Shown here: positions 17,753 through 28,158 of the stretch, in pieces
Layout of the letters: every line of letters starts with the position of its first letter
Numbering within the stretch: position 1 is the stretch's first letter
Assembly: GCA_000565255.1 (NCBI GenBank)
Contig: ASRH01000002.1
Location: 62,001 to 126,000, forward strand
Source of the DNA: Candidatus Aramenus sulfurataquae
GTDB lineage: Archaea > Thermoproteota > Thermoprotei_A > Sulfolobales > Sulfolobaceae
Direction: 5' to 3'
Length of the DNA: 64,000 nucleotides
Translations under genes and position numbers: made by a program
The notes under the pieces: generated by a model
What the model saw: only the letters and a program-made list of their open reading frames with translations
Told to the model about the DNA's origin: nothing
The model's database searches: none

Positions 17753-18659
17753 GGCCTTCGGAAAGACGCTAGTAAAGCTAGGTGAAGAAGACCCAGAGCT
17801 AGTAGTGATAACTGGAGACGTTGGAGACTCGAGCAGGGCGTCCTACTTTAAGGAAAAGTTCCCAGACAGGTACTTTAACGTTGGTATATCGGAGCAAGAC
17901 ATGGTTAACTTCGCCGCTGGGCTATCGGCAGTAGGCAAAAACCCTGCTGTAGTGGACTTTGCGATGTTTATGATGAGGGCGTGGGAGCAGATAAGGAACA
18001 CCATAAGCAGGATGAACATGAACGTGAAGATCCTCGTGACCCACTCGGGCTACAGCGACAGTGGAGACGGCTCGAGTCACCAATCCCTTGAGGACATAGC
18101 GCTAATGAGGACGTTGCCCAACTTCAAGGTTATCGTGCCTGCAGACCCAGCAGACGTTATGAGGAGTTTGCCAGTGGTGATTAAGGAAAGAGGTCCTACC
18201 TACTACAGGATGGGAAGGGAGTACTCTCCTCCAATAACTAACGAGATTGACTACAAGTTCGAAATAGGGAAAGCCTACATGTTGAGGGACGGCGACGACT
18301 TAGCCATAATGGGAGCGGGAGTGGTGCTTTGGGACGCGCTCAGGGCTGCAGAGGAGCTAGAGAAGATGGGTATAAGTGCGGCTGTGATAAACCTAGAGAC
18401 GATCAAGCCAATCGACGAAGCTACCATAGAGTACTACGCTAGGAAGACAGGAAGGATTGTCACAATTGAGGAGCACATGATATATGGGGGCATAGGTTCA
18501 GCAGTGGCCGAGGTAGTAGTAAACAAGTACCCTGTTCCAATGAGATTCGTTGGGGCTACGACATTTGGAAGATCTGCAAGGAGTCAGAGGGAACTCCTTG
18601 ACTACTACGGCATAAACTCGCAGACCTTAGTCAAAAAAGCGCTAGAGTTGATGAAATGA
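17721..18659 (+). CDS. Transketolase, C-terminal (pyrimidine-binding) subunit
   Basis: Second half of the split transketolase. Carries the Pyr domain with [27 protein letters not shown] (catalytic glutamate), and [19 protein letters not shown]. The C-terminal transketolase domain follows ([24 protein letters not shown]). The ATG at 17721 overlaps the N-terminal subunit gene by 32 bases. It ends with a 4-base overlap into tyrA. Confidence 0.95.
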   Translation: MLQGSSLSIREAFGKTLVKLGEEDPELVVITGDVGDSSRASYFKEKFPDRYFNVGISEQDMVNFAAGLSAVGKNPAVVDFAMFMMRAWEQIRNTISRMNMNVKILVTHSGYSDSGDGSSHQSLEDIALMRTLPNFKVIVPADPADVMRSLPVVIKERGPTYYRMGREYSPPITNEIDYKFEIGKAYMLRDGDDLAIMGAGVVLWDALRAAEELEKMGISAAVINLETIKPIDEATIEYYARKTGRIVTIEEHMIYGGIGSAVAEVVVNKYPVPMRFVGATTFGRSARSQRELLDYYGINSQTLVKKALELMK

Positions 18660-19690
18660 AGGAGCTAGAGGAACTCAGGAGGCAAATAGATTCTATAGAT
18701 GAGAAAATAGTGGAACTCTTAGCACAGAGAATGAGGATAGTTTCGCAAGTAGGGAACGTTAAAAGGCGTTTGAACCAGCCTCTGACCGACGAGAAGAGAG
18801 AAGAGCAAGTGAGGCTAAGGTGGATGTCGTTAGCACAGAAGAACGGTCTTCCTGAGACAATGGTAGACTCCTTATTGAATTTAATTTTCTTGTACTCTAA
18901 GATATTTGAGATAAATCCAAGTTTTTTAAAGAAGGTCGTGGTTGTGGGATACGGGGGAATGGCAAAGTCCCTTGTTTCCCTGTTTAAGCTTTCCTCCCAT
19001 GAGGTTATAGTCACCGGGAGGGACCCTTACAAGGCGGAAAAGCTCGCGAAGGAATTTGGCTATGCGTACATGGATCCAGCTCAAGCGTCTCGGTGGGGGG
19101 AATTCGTGATCTTGGCCCTTCCTCCTTCAGGAGTCCTATCGGACTTCGTGAAGGGGGTTTTTCCCCACTTTTCTGGGAAGGTGGTTATGGACATATCCTC
19201 CTCCAAGCAGGCCGTTTACGGCTACTTGGAGAAGGCGTCTTCGGAGCACGGGTTCAGCTACGTCTCAGTACACCCTCTGTTTGGTCCCTACCTATATCCA
19301 GTAGGGGAGAAAATAGCCGTGATTCCCTCCAAGACGACGAAGGACGTAGACGAGGTAATAGAGTTCTGGAGGAATTGCGGGCTAGTGCCGGTGAAGACTA
19401 CTTTGGAGGCTCACGAGAAGGCTATGGCCCTCGTCCAGGTCCTCCCCCACTTTTACATGTTGGGTTTAAGTAGGAGCTTGGAAAAGCTCAGAAAGGAGTT
19501 CGACGTTGACTTCACTCAGTTTGAGACCACAAACTTCAGGGAGATATACAAGGTGGTGAAGAGGGTGAACGAGCTGAAGAGCGTGATTCTGGAAATTCAG
19601 GAAATGAACCCCTTCTCACGTGAAGTGAGGAAGGCTGGAATGGGCGAGTTGGAGAACCTATTTCACGAGTTGGACGGTGAAAAGAAATGA
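18656..19690 (+). CDS. tyrA: Chorismate mutase-prephenate dehydrogenase fusion
   Basis: Two-domain tyrosine-branch enzyme. Residues 1-~85 are an AroQ-type chorismate mutase ([20 protein letters not shown], then the VGNVKRR segment). From ~90 an NAD(P)-binding prephenate dehydrogenase follows, with [13 protein letters not shown] and [10 protein letters not shown]. The same order is found in the E. coli T-protein. No prephenate dehydratase gene is seen in the window, so phenylalanine synthesis must be completed elsewhere. Overlaps both neighbours by 4 bases. Confidence 0.93.
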   Translation: MKELEELRRQIDSIDEKIVELLAQRMRIVSQVGNVKRRLNQPLTDEKREEQVRLRWMSLAQKNGLPETMVDSLLNLIFLYSKIFEINPSFLKKVVVVGYGGMAKSLVSLFKLSSHEVIVTGRDPYKAEKLAKEFGYAYMDPAQASRWGEFVILALPPSGVLSDFVKGVFPHFSGKVVMDISSSKQAVYGYLEKASSEHGFSYVSVHPLFGPYLYPVGEKIAVIPSKTTKDVDEVIEFWRNCGLVPVKTTLEAHEKAMALVQVLPHFYMLGLSRSLEKLRKEFDVDFTQFETTNFREIYKVVKRVNELKSVILEIQEMNPFSREVRKAGMGELENLFHELDGEKK

Positions 19691-20682
19691 TCTTGTTTAT
19701 ATTAAAAGAAAGAAAAGACTACTCAACTTTAAAGGAAAAACTACAGGGGTCTTCTGCCTCCTACAAGTTCCTTAACCTCTACGGCAAGAACCTGTTACTT
19801 GCGTGGCCAGACAGCGAGGCGGAAAAGATAAGCGACGAGAGCGTTGAGATAGCCGTAAAGACCAAGAGGCCATATGTGCTGGCAAGCAACGAGTGGAAGA
19901 AGGAACCTACTAGGGTTAAGGTTAAGGACGTAGAGGTAGGGGGAGAGAAAGTAGTAGTAGCGGCAGGGCCTTGTGCAGTGGAGAGCGAGGAACAAGTGCT
20001 CACCGTAGCCAAGGCAGTAAAGAGGGCAGGAGCGTCGCTATTGAGGGGTGGAGCATACAAGCCCAGGACAAGTCCCTACTCTTTTCAAGGCTTGGGAGAG
20101 GAAGGCGTCAAGATACTAAGAAGGGCAGGGGACGAGGTAGGGCTACCAATAGTAACGGAGATCATGGACACAAAGGACTCCGAGGTGTTTAAGAAGTACG
20201 TGGACATGGTCCAAATAGGCGCCAGGAACGCCCAGAACTTCTCCTTACTAAAAGAAGTAGCATCCATTGGAAAGCCGGTTCTTCTAAAGAGAGGATTGGC
20301 CAACACAGTGGAGGAGTGGTTACAAGCTGCCGAGTACTTACTTTACGGAGGTAACGGCGACGTCGTACTGTGTGAGAGGGGCATAAGGACTTTCGAGAAG
20401 GCCACCAGGTTTACGCTAGACGTAGGAGGAATGGTAGCAGCCAAGACCATGACGCACCTCCCCATGTGCGCCGACCCCAGCCACCCAGCTGGAAAGAGGG
20501 AGCTAGTACACTCATTGGCTCTAGCCTCAGTGGCTGCTGGGGTTGACATGCTTCTTATCGAAGTCCATCCAAACCCAGAGAAGGCTTTAAGCGACTCAGA
20601 GCAACAGCTGACCCCTGAGTCCTTTGAGGTTTTAATGAACAGGATAAAGGCTCTCGCCTCTGCCCTAGGTAGGTCTGCATGA
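19687..20682 (+). CDS. aroF: DAHP synthase, type I-beta
   Basis: 3-Deoxy-7-phosphoheptulonate synthase, the first committed step of the shikimate pathway, using phosphoenolpyruvate and erythrose-4-phosphate. The first ~75 residues form the ferredoxin-like N-terminal domain typical of the I-beta type and linked to feedback control. The barrel follows, with [12 protein letters not shown] (the PEP/metal region), [15 protein letters not shown], and [11 protein letters not shown]. Symbol chosen by function; the subfamily differs from enterobacterial AroF. Overlaps 4 bases at both ends. Confidence 0.93.
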   Translation: MILFILKERKDYSTLKEKLQGSSASYKFLNLYGKNLLLAWPDSEAEKISDESVEIAVKTKRPYVLASNEWKKEPTRVKVKDVEVGGEKVVVAAGPCAVESEEQVLTVAKAVKRAGASLLRGGAYKPRTSPYSFQGLGEEGVKILRRAGDEVGLPIVTEIMDTKDSEVFKKYVDMVQIGARNAQNFSLLKEVASIGKPVLLKRGLANTVEEWLQAAEYLLYGGNGDVVLCERGIRTFEKATRFTLDVGGMVAAKTMTHLPMCADPSHPAGKRELVHSLALASVAAGVDMLLIEVHPNPEKALSDSEQQLTPESFEVLMNRIKALASALGRSA

Positions 20683-21722
20683 GGTCTTTCCAAGAACAGG
20701 TTTGCTGTTCCCAAGTAGACGTGGTAATAGGAAAGGATTATGTAGAGGAGCTAAACTCCATAAACGGCAGAAAAGCAGTAGTTTTTTCCAAGAACCTCAA
20801 GCTTGAAGGGTTAGAGGCAGACCTCCTTATTCCCTTAGACGATGGGGAACAAGCAAAGGACTTGAGCACGGTACTTTCGATAGCCAGGGAAATGTTCGAG
20901 AAGGGCTTTGACAGAGGCGATTACGTAATAGCAGTTGGCGGAGGCACCGTTCTTGACGTGGTTGGGTTCGCCTCCTCTATTTACTTAAGGGGCCTAAAGC
21001 TGGTCAACGTCCCCACGACGTTCCTAGGAATGGTCGACGCTGGGATAGGCGGAAAGACTGGAGTGAACTTCCAGGGGATAAAGAACGTCTTGGGCACCTT
21101 CTATCAGCCATCAAAGATAGTGATAGACCTTAAGTTCCTACGCACTCTTCCAATTGAGGAGCTAAAGAAGGGAATGGCGGAGGTAATAAAGTACTCCTTA
21201 ACCCTCGACAAAGAGCTCTATGACTACCTCTCTCTAAATAAGGATAGAGTGATGGCAAAGGATGAAGACGCCCTAGAGGAGGTAGTTTACCGTTCCGTCA
21301 AGGACAAGCTTGGCGTTGTGAAGCAGGATGAAAGAGAAGAGAAGGGGATAAGGATAGTACTAAACTTCGGCCATACCATAGGCCACGCAATAGAGGCCGG
21401 TTCTGATTTCAAGGTACCCCACGGCTATGCTATTTCAGTGGGCATGGTGTGTGAGGCTAAGATAGCAGAGGAGATGGGGTACTCCGAGGAGGGGGTAGTG
21501 GAGGACGTGCTATGGCTCCTACAGCTTTACAATCTCCCAATCTCAGTAGACCAGTTAGGGCAGAACGTTTCAGTAGAGAAGGCGCTAAAGGCCATAGGGA
21601 AGGACAAGAAGGTCAGGGGAGGCGCAGTGATGATGCCGTTCCCAACTAGGATAGGAGATTGGAAGAGGGTCGACGTTCCACTGGAGACCTTGAGGGGGTT
21701 CGCGGAGCAGTGCTTGAAGTAG
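20679..21722 (+). CDS. aroB: 3-Dehydroquinate synthase
   Basis: Converts DAHP to 3-dehydroquinate with NAD+ and a divalent metal. Recognised by [33 protein letters not shown], and the metal ligand regions ([30 protein letters not shown]). 347 residues, standard length. The classical AroB pathway is used here, not the aldol-based route of many euryarchaea, consistent with the DAHP synthase upstream. Confidence 0.96.
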   Translation: MRSFQEQVCCSQVDVVIGKDYVEELNSINGRKAVVFSKNLKLEGLEADLLIPLDDGEQAKDLSTVLSIAREMFEKGFDRGDYVIAVGGGTVLDVVGFASSIYLRGLKLVNVPTTFLGMVDAGIGGKTGVNFQGIKNVLGTFYQPSKIVIDLKFLRTLPIEELKKGMAEVIKYSLTLDKELYDYLSLNKDRVMAKDEDALEEVVYRSVKDKLGVVKQDEREEKGIRIVLNFGHTIGHAIEAGSDFKVPHGYAISVGMVCEAKIAEEMGYSEEGVVEDVLWLLQLYNLPISVDQLGQNVSVEKALKAIGKDKKVRGGAVMMPFPTRIGDWKRVDVPLETLRGFAEQCLK

Positions 21723-22495
21723 ACTATAACACGAAGCTTTACGGCGTGATAGGGAGGAAGATAAGCTACACTCTCTCTCCAGCTATTCACAATTACTCCT
21801 TCAGCGTTATGGGCGTAAACGCGGTCTACCTGGCCTTTGATTTGGAAGAGGACAAAGTGAATAAAGTTATCCCTGGATTGCTGGAGGTAGGTGCGGGGTT
21901 TAACGTTACCATACCCTATAAGGAGAAAGTGATGGAGTTCCTAGATAAGCTGGACGACACAGCGGAAAAGGTCGGGGCAGTGAACACTATCAAGGGAAAG
22001 GTGGGATATAACACTGACTACTTAGCGTTAAAGGAGATACTCAGTAGGTACGGTTATTTCGACACCTTGGTCTTTGGGGCAGGAGGGGCCTCGAGGGCGA
22101 TAGCGGTGGCTATTGCAGAGGAAGGGGTTAATCTCTACATATACGACAGGACTAGGGAGAAGGGGGAAAGGCTAGCATCTTACTTAAGGGAAAATGGCTT
22201 CAAGGCCTCATATGTAGACCACTGCAACCTCAGTTACGAGATAGTAGTTAACGCCACTCCGGACCCGTCCTTCCCGCCTGACCAGTGCATCAAGGGTAAG
22301 CTAGCCATAGACTTTGTCTATACTCCCGTTATGACCTCTTTCCTCACTAGGGCTAAGGAAAAGGGAATGGTCACAGTGGACGGGCTAGAGATACTCGTGG
22401 GACAGGCGTTGGAGGCCCAGAAAATCTGGCTAGGCAAGAGCGCTAATAAGGACGAAGTGGTGAAATATCTATATGCCAGGAAACTCGTTCGGTAA
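21710..22495 (+). CDS. aroE: Shikimate dehydrogenase
   Basis: Reduces 3-dehydroshikimate with NADPH. Motifs are [13 protein letters not shown] (substrate site), [10 protein letters not shown] (catalytic lysine), NTDY, and [13 protein letters not shown] (cofactor-binding). I place the start at the GTG at 21710, giving [15 protein letters not shown], 13 bases inside aroB. The frame is open further upstream to 21659, but those codons lie in aroB and match no family N-terminus. It overlaps aroC by 23 bases. Confidence 0.93.
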   Translation: MLEVDYNTKLYGVIGRKISYTLSPAIHNYSFSVMGVNAVYLAFDLEEDKVNKVIPGLLEVGAGFNVTIPYKEKVMEFLDKLDDTAEKVGAVNTIKGKVGYNTDYLALKEILSRYGYFDTLVFGAGGASRAIAVAIAEEGVNLYIYDRTREKGERLASYLRENGFKASYVDHCNLSYEIVVNATPDPSFPPDQCIKGKLAIDFVYTPVMTSFLTRAKEKGMVTVDGLEILVGQALEAQKIWLGKSANKDEVVKYLYARKLVR

Positions 22496-23645
22496 ACTGT
22501 TTAGGGTTACCACCTTTGGGGAGAGCCACGGCCCCGCAGTGGGGGCAGTGATAGACGGGGTCCCCGCTGGCTTACCCTTAAGCAAGGAAGACATAGAGTT
22601 CGAGCTCTCGTTCAGGAGGCCCGGGAGGTTCTTGGTCTCAGGGAGGAGGGAGAAGGACGAGCCTGAGATAATTAGCGGGATATTTGAGGGGAGGACTACA
22701 GGGGCACCAATAGCAGTGATAGTGAGGAACACTGACGTTATCTCCTCCTTGTATGAGGAAATAAGGCACAAGCCCAGGCCAGGCCACGCCGACCTGCCGT
22801 TCATCATGAGGTACGGCTACGAGAACTGGGACTACAGGGGTGGGGGGAGGTCTAGCGCGAGGGAGACAGTGGGCAGGGTCATAGCCTCAGCCATAGCAAA
22901 GAAGCTGTTGATGTTGACTGACACGATAATAGCTGGGCACTTGAGGAGTATAGGGGAGGTGGAGCTTAATGAAGAGCCCACCTTTGAGGAGATACTTTGC
23001 TCCAAGTACAGCCCCGTTAGGGCGGCAAAGAAGAGCCTAGAGGAGAAGTTCACAGAGCTAGTAATGAGGGCCCACCAATCAGGGGACAGCTATGGCGGGG
23101 TAGCAGAAGTAGTGGTAAAGAACCCTCCTGCTGGGCTAGGAGAGCCCGTTTTCGACAAGATAAAGGCAGATTTAGCTAAAGCGATAATGTCTATCCCCGC
23201 GGCGGTAGGTTTTGAGTACGGCCTAGGCTTTAAGTTGGCCAGGATGAGGGGAAGCGAGGCTAATGACGAGATAGTAGTTAAGGAAGGTAAGTTAGGGTGG
23301 AAGAGGAATGTAGCCGGAGGTATCTTGGGCGGGATAACTAATGGCGAGCCAATAGTAGTTAGATGTGCTTTCAAGCCCACCAGCTCGATAAGGATACCCC
23401 AGAAGACAGTTGACCTTAACACAATGGAGGAGGCGGAAATCTCAGTGAAGGGGAGACACGATCCCGTAGTGGCCATAAGGGGGGTAGCAGTGGTTGAGGC
23501 GATGGTCTCCCTAGTCCTAGTAGACCACGCCATTAGATCTGGAGTAATACCCCCTGTTAAGCTTGACAAGGAACAAGCGAAGGTGATCCAAGAAAGGTGG
23601 GAGAGGTATAAGGCGCTATGCAGACCTACGGAGGAGTCTCAGTAG
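22473..23645 (+). CDS. aroC: Chorismate synthase
   Basis: Last step to chorismate, requiring reduced FMN. Signature motifs [39 protein letters not shown], and KPTSSI near the C-terminus. 390 residues, standard. It starts 23 bases before the aroE stop and ends 28 bases into the shikimate kinase gene, so the cluster order is not the order of the pathway. Confidence 0.96.
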   Translation: MPGNSFGKLFRVTTFGESHGPAVGAVIDGVPAGLPLSKEDIEFELSFRRPGRFLVSGRREKDEPEIISGIFEGRTTGAPIAVIVRNTDVISSLYEEIRHKPRPGHADLPFIMRYGYENWDYRGGGRSSARETVGRVIASAIAKKLLMLTDTIIAGHLRSIGEVELNEEPTFEEILCSKYSPVRAAKKSLEEKFTELVMRAHQSGDSYGGVAEVVVKNPPAGLGEPVFDKIKADLAKAIMSIPAAVGFEYGLGFKLARMRGSEANDEIVVKEGKLGWKRNVAGGILGGITNGEPIVVRCAFKPTSSIRIPQKTVDLNTMEEAEISVKGRHDPVVAIRGVAVVEAMVSLVLVDHAIRSGVIPPVKLDKEQAKVIQERWERYKALCRPTEESQ

Positions 23646-24400
23646 TAAACGCAATACCCTCTTGGTACGGCTCCTCGATGGCAGTAGACCTCAAAGTAGA
23701 GGTCAAGGTAGAGGAGGGCGAGGAAATAGGGGAACAGAGCGCGCTCGTTAAGACTATCGTGGATTACTTTAGGCAGAAGTACAACTTACCTAGGCTAAGG
23801 GTAAAGATCACCTCCGAGATCCCTCAGATGAGCGGCTTAAAGAGCAGTAGTGCAGTTTCCACTGCCCTAATAGGCGAGATATCGAGGAAGTACGGCATAG
23901 ACGTAGACGTGCCCAAGCTTTCCGCCATACTTTCCATTAAGGCAGGGGTCTCAGTTACCGGAGCCCTTGACGACGCGGTGGCAGCATATTACGGCGGAGT
24001 GTCCTTCACGTACAACAAGGAGTTCAAGGTCATCAAGAAGCAAAGTCCCCCAGACGGGCTAGTTGTGCTTATCCTCGCCAGGGGCAATAGGCAAAGAGTT
24101 GACCTCAATTCCCTAAAAAGGTACAGCGCGTTGTTCCAGGAGATATTTAAGGTGGCCTTAAGCGATGTCATTACTGCAATGAGGTTGAACGGGGTGGCAG
24201 TGGCAGAGATCTTGGGCTACGAGAAGGAGCCCATACTTGAGGCCATGAGAACAGGCGCGTTGGCATACGGGGTCTCTGGAAACGGTCCATCGATGTTCGC
24301 CGTGACAAAGGAGGGAGAAGAGGGACCAGTCTACGAAAGGTTAAGTAAGTACGGGAAAGTAACTATAACTAGGGCTGTTGATCTTGAGAGCAGAGATTGA
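23618..24400 (+). CDS. aroK: Archaeal shikimate kinase (GHMP family)
   Basis: Phosphorylates shikimate. Archaea use a GHMP-fold enzyme unrelated to bacterial AroK. The glycine/serine-rich ATP loop is [16 protein letters not shown], with the preceding [21 protein letters not shown] (residues ~110-125) and [17 protein letters not shown] near the C-terminus complete the three GHMP motifs. 260 residues. Overlaps aroC by 28 bases and aroA by 23 bases. Confidence 0.93.
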   Translation: MQTYGGVSVVNAIPSWYGSSMAVDLKVEVKVEEGEEIGEQSALVKTIVDYFRQKYNLPRLRVKITSEIPQMSGLKSSSAVSTALIGEISRKYGIDVDVPKLSAILSIKAGVSVTGALDDAVAAYYGGVSFTYNKEFKVIKKQSPPDGLVVLILARGNRQRVDLNSLKRYSALFQEIFKVALSDVITAMRLNGVAVAEILGYEKEPILEAMRTGALAYGVSGNGPSMFAVTKEGEEGPVYERLSKYGKVTITRAVDLESRD

Positions 24401-25559
24401 GAGGTCGCTAATACAAGGGGAGGTTAAGGCTCCCCAGTCCAAGAGCTTTGCCATAAGACTGGCTTTTCTTTCCCTGCTTACTGAAGTCAAGACTAACTTC
24501 TGGGAGTCTGAGGACATAAAGATGGCGCTGGGCGCCGTTAACGCATTGAAGAGAGGAGAGGGGTACATTTACGTTGGAGGCTCTGCAACTACGCTCAGGA
24601 TGTTAATACCCATTGCCTTAGCCCTAAAGAGGAGGGTTACCATCGACGGCGACGAGACCCTGAGGAAAAGACCAATAAGTGCAATAGTTAAGGCGCTGAA
24701 AAGGGCTAGCTTCTCGTCCAATACATTGCCTGTGACAGTATACGGAGAGCTAGAGGAAGAGACAGTCATTGAGGGGAATGAAAGTAGCCAATATGTATCT
24801 GGGCTCATACTTGCATATGCCCTCCTAGGGAGGGGAAGGATCGTAGTATTGCCCCCCATTTCGTCTAAAAGCTACATACTCATGACTATAGACCTCGTAA
24901 ACAAGCTAGGGGGAAAGGTAAAGATGGAGGGTAACGTAATTGAGGTAGAGGCGGGCAAACTAAAGCCCTTTGAAGGAGAAGTCCCAGGGGATTACCTACT
25001 CGCCTCCTTTTACGGCATAGCTTCCCTTATAACTAGTGGTAAGTTAGTTATCTACAACTTGTACGAACCGCCTAAGTACTTTGGAGATCACTCAATATTG
25101 GACGTGCTAAGGAACATGGGAGCAAGGAGCTTTTATCAAGACGGCAAGTGGGTGTTGGAGGGCTCCGGGTCGTACTCGCCAATAGACCTTGAGCTCGACG
25201 ATTCCCCAGACATGGCCCCCTCTGTTGCAGCCTTAGCCTCAGTTGCAAACGGCGTCAGCGTTTTAAGGAAGGTGGAGAGGTTGAGGATAAAGGAGAGCGA
25301 TAGAGTCTCCACCATAATAGAGGGGCTACGGGCCTTCGGAGTAGAGGCCTACTACGCCGAAGGGAGTATATACATACGCGGCGCTAACCCGAGGAGGGGA
25401 TACGTGCTGTGCCCTAACGACCACAGGATAGCTATGATGGCAGCAGACATAGCTACGCGTTCAGGAGGGGTAATAGAGGGAGCAGAGTGCGTTAAGAAGA
25501 GCAATCCCTACTTCTGGGACGACTTAAGGGCACTAGGAGGGAAGGTGAGGCTTTCTTGA
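24378..25559 (+). CDS. aroA: EPSP synthase (3-phosphoshikimate 1-carboxyvinyltransferase)
   Basis: Joins shikimate-3-phosphate and phosphoenolpyruvate. N-terminal [22 protein letters not shown] (the GNAGT-equivalent region is GGSATTLR), [13 protein letters not shown], and [12 protein letters not shown] with the catalytic lysine/glutamate. Start is TTG at 24378; a second TTG at 24384 is equally possible. The GNAGT glycine loop differs from class I enzymes. 393 residues, slightly short but complete. Confidence 0.93.
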   Translation: MILRAEIERSLIQGEVKAPQSKSFAIRLAFLSLLTEVKTNFWESEDIKMALGAVNALKRGEGYIYVGGSATTLRMLIPIALALKRRVTIDGDETLRKRPISAIVKALKRASFSSNTLPVTVYGELEEETVIEGNESSQYVSGLILAYALLGRGRIVVLPPISSKSYILMTIDLVNKLGGKVKMEGNVIEVEAGKLKPFEGEVPGDYLLASFYGIASLITSGKLVIYNLYEPPKYFGDHSILDVLRNMGARSFYQDGKWVLEGSGSYSPIDLELDDSPDMAPSVAALASVANGVSVLRKVERLRIKESDRVSTIIEGLRAFGVEAYYAEGSIYIRGANPRRGYVLCPNDHRIAMMAADIATRSGGVIEGAECVKKSNPYFWDDLRALGGKVRLS

Positions 25560-26176
25560 AGACTTACGTAGTTGCAGCCTTGCCTGTTTACAAGATGGAG
25601 GACGTGAAGATAGTAGAAGCTGTGGAGGCAGACTTTGTGGAGCTAAGGCTAGACTACATGGATAAACTGGAAGTAGACCTCGACTTCTTGGAGAGGTTTA
25701 AGGACAAGGTGATACTGACAATTAGGGACGTGAGAGAAGGAGGAGTAAAGGAGATTCCGGACGAGGAGAAGGAAGCCTTCCTGCGCGAGCTCCACAGGAG
25801 GGGATTCCTCTACGATGTCGAGGCGTCTTTCCTGGAAAGGAGAAGGGTAGAGTACAAAGGGAAGATAGTATCAGCTCACTACTTTAACTCAGTGCCCAGC
25901 GTTGACGAGCTGGAAAAGACGTACGAAAAGTACAAGGAAGCCTTCGTTGTCAAGTTCGCTGTGGTTGGAAGGGGAAACTACAAGGGCGTCTTGGCCTCGA
26001 TGCTCAAATACGATAACGTCGCCGTGATGCCCATGGGGGTGCCTCCGTTGGAGAGGATAGCCTTCAGTATCTTGGGCTCGAGGTTGGTATACGGTTACGT
26101 TAAGGAACCAACCGCCCCCGGCCAAATGCACTACAAGGCGCTTCTTGAGGTCTTGAAGATTCTACGAAATTATTAA
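25556..26176 (+). CDS. aroD: 3-Dehydroquinate dehydratase, type I
   Basis: Schiff-base dehydratase that makes 3-dehydroshikimate. Visible are ELRLDYMDK, ILTIRD, the catalytic region VSAHYFNSVPS, the lysine in VVKFAVVG, and PTAPGQMHYK. 206 residues with TTG start at 25556. Last gene of the aromatic operon. Its 3' end overlaps the converging Rieske gene by 15 bases. Confidence 0.93.
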   Translation: MKTYVVAALPVYKMEDVKIVEAVEADFVELRLDYMDKLEVDLDFLERFKDKVILTIRDVREGGVKEIPDEEKEAFLRELHRRGFLYDVEASFLERRRVEYKGKIVSAHYFNSVPSVDELEKTYEKYKEAFVVKFAVVGRGNYKGVLASMLKYDNVAVMPMGVPPLERIAFSILGSRLVYGYVKEPTAPGQMHYKALLEVLKILRNY

Positions 26177-26461
26177 ATACTCCCCATCATCTTTAACGCT
26201 GTAAACCTTTAGGGGCTCTTTAGCTGGTCCCTTCCTGGGCCTACCGTCCTTAACAGAAAAGTGGGAGAAGTGGCATTGGCACACGAGCTCTTCTCTAATC
26301 AAGACGCCGTATTTGTAGAGGTCACACTTCAAGTGGGGACACTTGTTATCGAAGGCTAGGTACCTGCCAGCCCCGAGGTAAATTAAAAGAATCTCTTGGC
26401 CTCCTTCTACTACCTTTACCTTCTCTCCCACCTTTACTTCAGGCTTTCTTATCCTTATCAT
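26162..26461 (-). CDS. Rieske-type [2Fe-2S] ferredoxin-like protein
   Basis: A 99-residue soluble Rieske protein. The cluster ligands are CPH (CxH, in DNKCPHLKC) and CQCH (CxxH, in [11 protein letters not shown]). No membrane anchor, so it is an electron carrier rather than a respiratory Rieske subunit. It overlaps the 3' end of thiC by 23 bases on the same strand, so it is probably co-transcribed with thiC. A role as electron donor to ThiC, whose iron-sulfur cluster must be reduced, is possible but is inference. Confidence 0.9.
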   Translation of the reverse strand: MIRIRKPEVKVGEKVKVVEGGQEILLIYLGAGRYLAFDNKCPHLKCDLYKYGVLIREELVCQCHFSHFSVKDGRPRKGPAKEPLKVYSVKDDGEYLIIS

Positions 26462-27749
26462 ATGCCTTTCTATTTAATGCTCTGGGCAACACTAAATAAA
26501 CGCATAAGTCGCCGCACATTGAGCACGACCCTCCCATGAAGTTCTTGTACTGGGAGTATATCTTGGTAGCCCTTTCCTTGTCGAAGGTGAGCTCGAACAT
26601 CTTGCCCCAATTGAGGGAAGCCCTAGCTCTGCTCATCTCTGTGTCCTTTTTCCTTGCCTTCTCTCCTAGCTTAACTACGTCCCCAGCGTGGGCAGCTATC
26701 TTAAAGGCTATCAGTCCTTCCTTTACCTGCTCGGGATTGGGAAGGGATAGATGCTCAGCAGGAGTCAAGTAGCACAACATGTCAGCCCCGCTCATTGCCG
26801 CTATGGCGCCTCCTATAGCCCCAGCTATGTGGTCGTACCCAGCTGCTACGTCAGTTGGGAGGATTCCCAACACGTAATAAGGTACACCCCCAGTTAGCTC
26901 CTTCTCCAGTTTTACGTCCATCGCTATGTGGTCCAAGGGCATGTGACCTGGACCCTCTATCATTACTTGAACTCCTCTCTCTATTGCCCTCTTTGCGAGC
27001 CTTGCGTTGACCAACAGTTCACCCACTTGAAGCTCGTCGTGAGCATCGTCTATGCCTCCTGGCCTAAGGGCGTCTCCGAGGCTCAAGGTTACGTCGTATT
27101 CCTTCGCCAACTCCAAAAGGTAATCAAAGTTTGCGTAGAGGGGGTTCTCCTTGTCGTTGTATACTGACCATGCAGCCATTATCGTCCCTCCCCTGCTCAC
27201 TACGCCAGCGGTCCTCTTCATTTCCGTAGCCCTTTTGGCCAGCTCAAGGGTGATCCCAGTGTGGACTGTCACGAAGTCTACGCCGTCCCTGAAGTGCTTC
27301 TCTATAACGTTAAACAAGTCGTCTTCCGTGAAGTCAATTATGTACTTTCTCTTGGTCACCATCTCGTAATACACTTGGTAAATTGGGACAGTCCCTACTG
27401 GCATCATGGCCCTCTTGAGCACGAGTCTCCTCATGTAGTCTATGTCTCCCTCGTCGGTCAAGTCCATGATGGCGTCTGCCCCGTACTTGTTTGCTATCTC
27501 CACCTTCTTCATCTCCTCCTCTACGTCGTAGTGGTCGGTGGAAGCCCCAATGTTCACGTTTACCTTAGTGGACAAGCCTTCTCCCAGCGCGGTGTACCTC
27601 TCCAGCTTCCTGACAACGTTTTTGAGTATTACCACCTTCCCCTTTGCCACCCTGTCCCTTATCTTGTTGGGGTCTTCGTCTTCTACCTTGGCTATTATTC
27701 TCATCTCATCTGTTACGTTACCGCTTCTCGCTTCTGTTACTTGAGTCAT
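26439..27749 (-). CDS. thiC: Phosphomethylpyrimidine synthase ThiC
   Basis: Radical-SAM enzyme that rearranges aminoimidazole ribotide to the thiamine pyrimidine. Family motifs [54 protein letters not shown]. The C-terminal 4Fe-4S motif is CSMCGDLC. 436 residues; the start ATG is at 27749. A 25-bp palindrome sits 5 bases upstream. Thiamine diphosphate made through this enzyme is the cofactor of the transketolase encoded nearby. Confidence 0.96.
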   Translation of the reverse strand: MTQVTEARSGNVTDEMRIIAKVEDEDPNKIRDRVAKGKVVILKNVVRKLERYTALGEGLSTKVNVNIGASTDHYDVEEEMKKVEIANKYGADAIMDLTDEGDIDYMRRLVLKRAMMPVGTVPIYQVYYEMVTKRKYIIDFTEDDLFNVIEKHFRDGVDFVTVHTGITLELAKRATEMKRTAGVVSRGGTIMAAWSVYNDKENPLYANFDYLLELAKEYDVTLSLGDALRPGGIDDAHDELQVGELLVNARLAKRAIERGVQVMIEGPGHMPLDHIAMDVKLEKELTGGVPYYVLGILPTDVAAGYDHIAGAIGGAIAAMSGADMLCYLTPAEHLSLPNPEQVKEGLIAFKIAAHAGDVVKLGEKARKKDTEMSRARASLNWGKMFELTFDKERATKIYSQYKNFMGGSCSMCGDLCVYLVLPRALNRKAYDKDKKA

Positions 27750-27753
27750 TATT

Positions 27754-27778
27754 ATAAGTCAGTTATAAACTGGCTTAT
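27754..27778 (-). promoter_or_regulatory. 25-bp near-perfect palindrome at the thiC start
   Basis: ATAAGTCAGTT, 3-base centre ATA, AACTGGCTTAT. The 11-base arms differ at one position, which is a G-T wobble if folded as RNA. On the minus strand the centre contains TTTATAAC, a TATA-like box, about 18 bases before the ATG. The palindrome would therefore cover the thiC core promoter. It is a candidate operator for a thiamine-sensing repressor such as archaeal ThiR-type regulators. Confidence 0.6.
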
Positions 27779-27867
27779 ATCCCTTGCTCTCTCGCCATGG
27801 TCCACGGAAGGAAAAGGTTTTATAATGTTAAAATAGTATATTATCTTTAGAAGAGGTGTAGCAGCGA

Positions 27868-28158
27868 ATGTCTAATGTAAGAGAAGTAACGAAGTCGAAA
27901 GTGGACTATAGGATAGTCCAGATAGCTGAAAACTCTCCAAGCACCGAGGTTAGGGCTACTGTAATTCTTGATGTACCCCCATCAGAGGAGGTAGTGAGGG
28001 AGATATCACAGCTTGCAAATGTCGAGAAGGTCTTCAACTTCATGTTCACCGTTAAGGTAAGGGGAAAGGCCAGGGAAGTTGTAAAGCTGTCAGAGAAGCC
28101 CTTCGTTAAGTATATAATGATGGACGAGATTGTTGTTAAGACAGAAGAGTGGATTTAA
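27868..28158 (+). CDS. Conserved hypothetical protein coupled to XPD
   Basis: A 96-residue small protein I do not recognise by family. It shows a beta-alpha-beta pattern (YRIVQIAEN, RATVILDVPPSEEVVREISQLANVEKVF in order, VKVRGKAREVVKL), with no cysteine and no membrane segment. It overlaps the XPD helicase start by 10 bases, so the two are translationally coupled. A promoter candidate, ttttataatg, lies ~45 bases upstream. Function may be connected to XPD, but only context says so. Confidence 0.65.
   Translation: MSNVREVTKSKVDYRIVQIAENSPSTEVRATVILDVPPSEEVVREISQLANVEKVFNFMFTVKVRGKAREVVKLSEKPFVKYIMMDEIVVKTEEWI

Noticed and set aside
26162-26176. Terminator or hairpin between aroD and the Rieske gene
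   Set aside because: The genes overlap convergently by 15 bases and I see no stable stem there.
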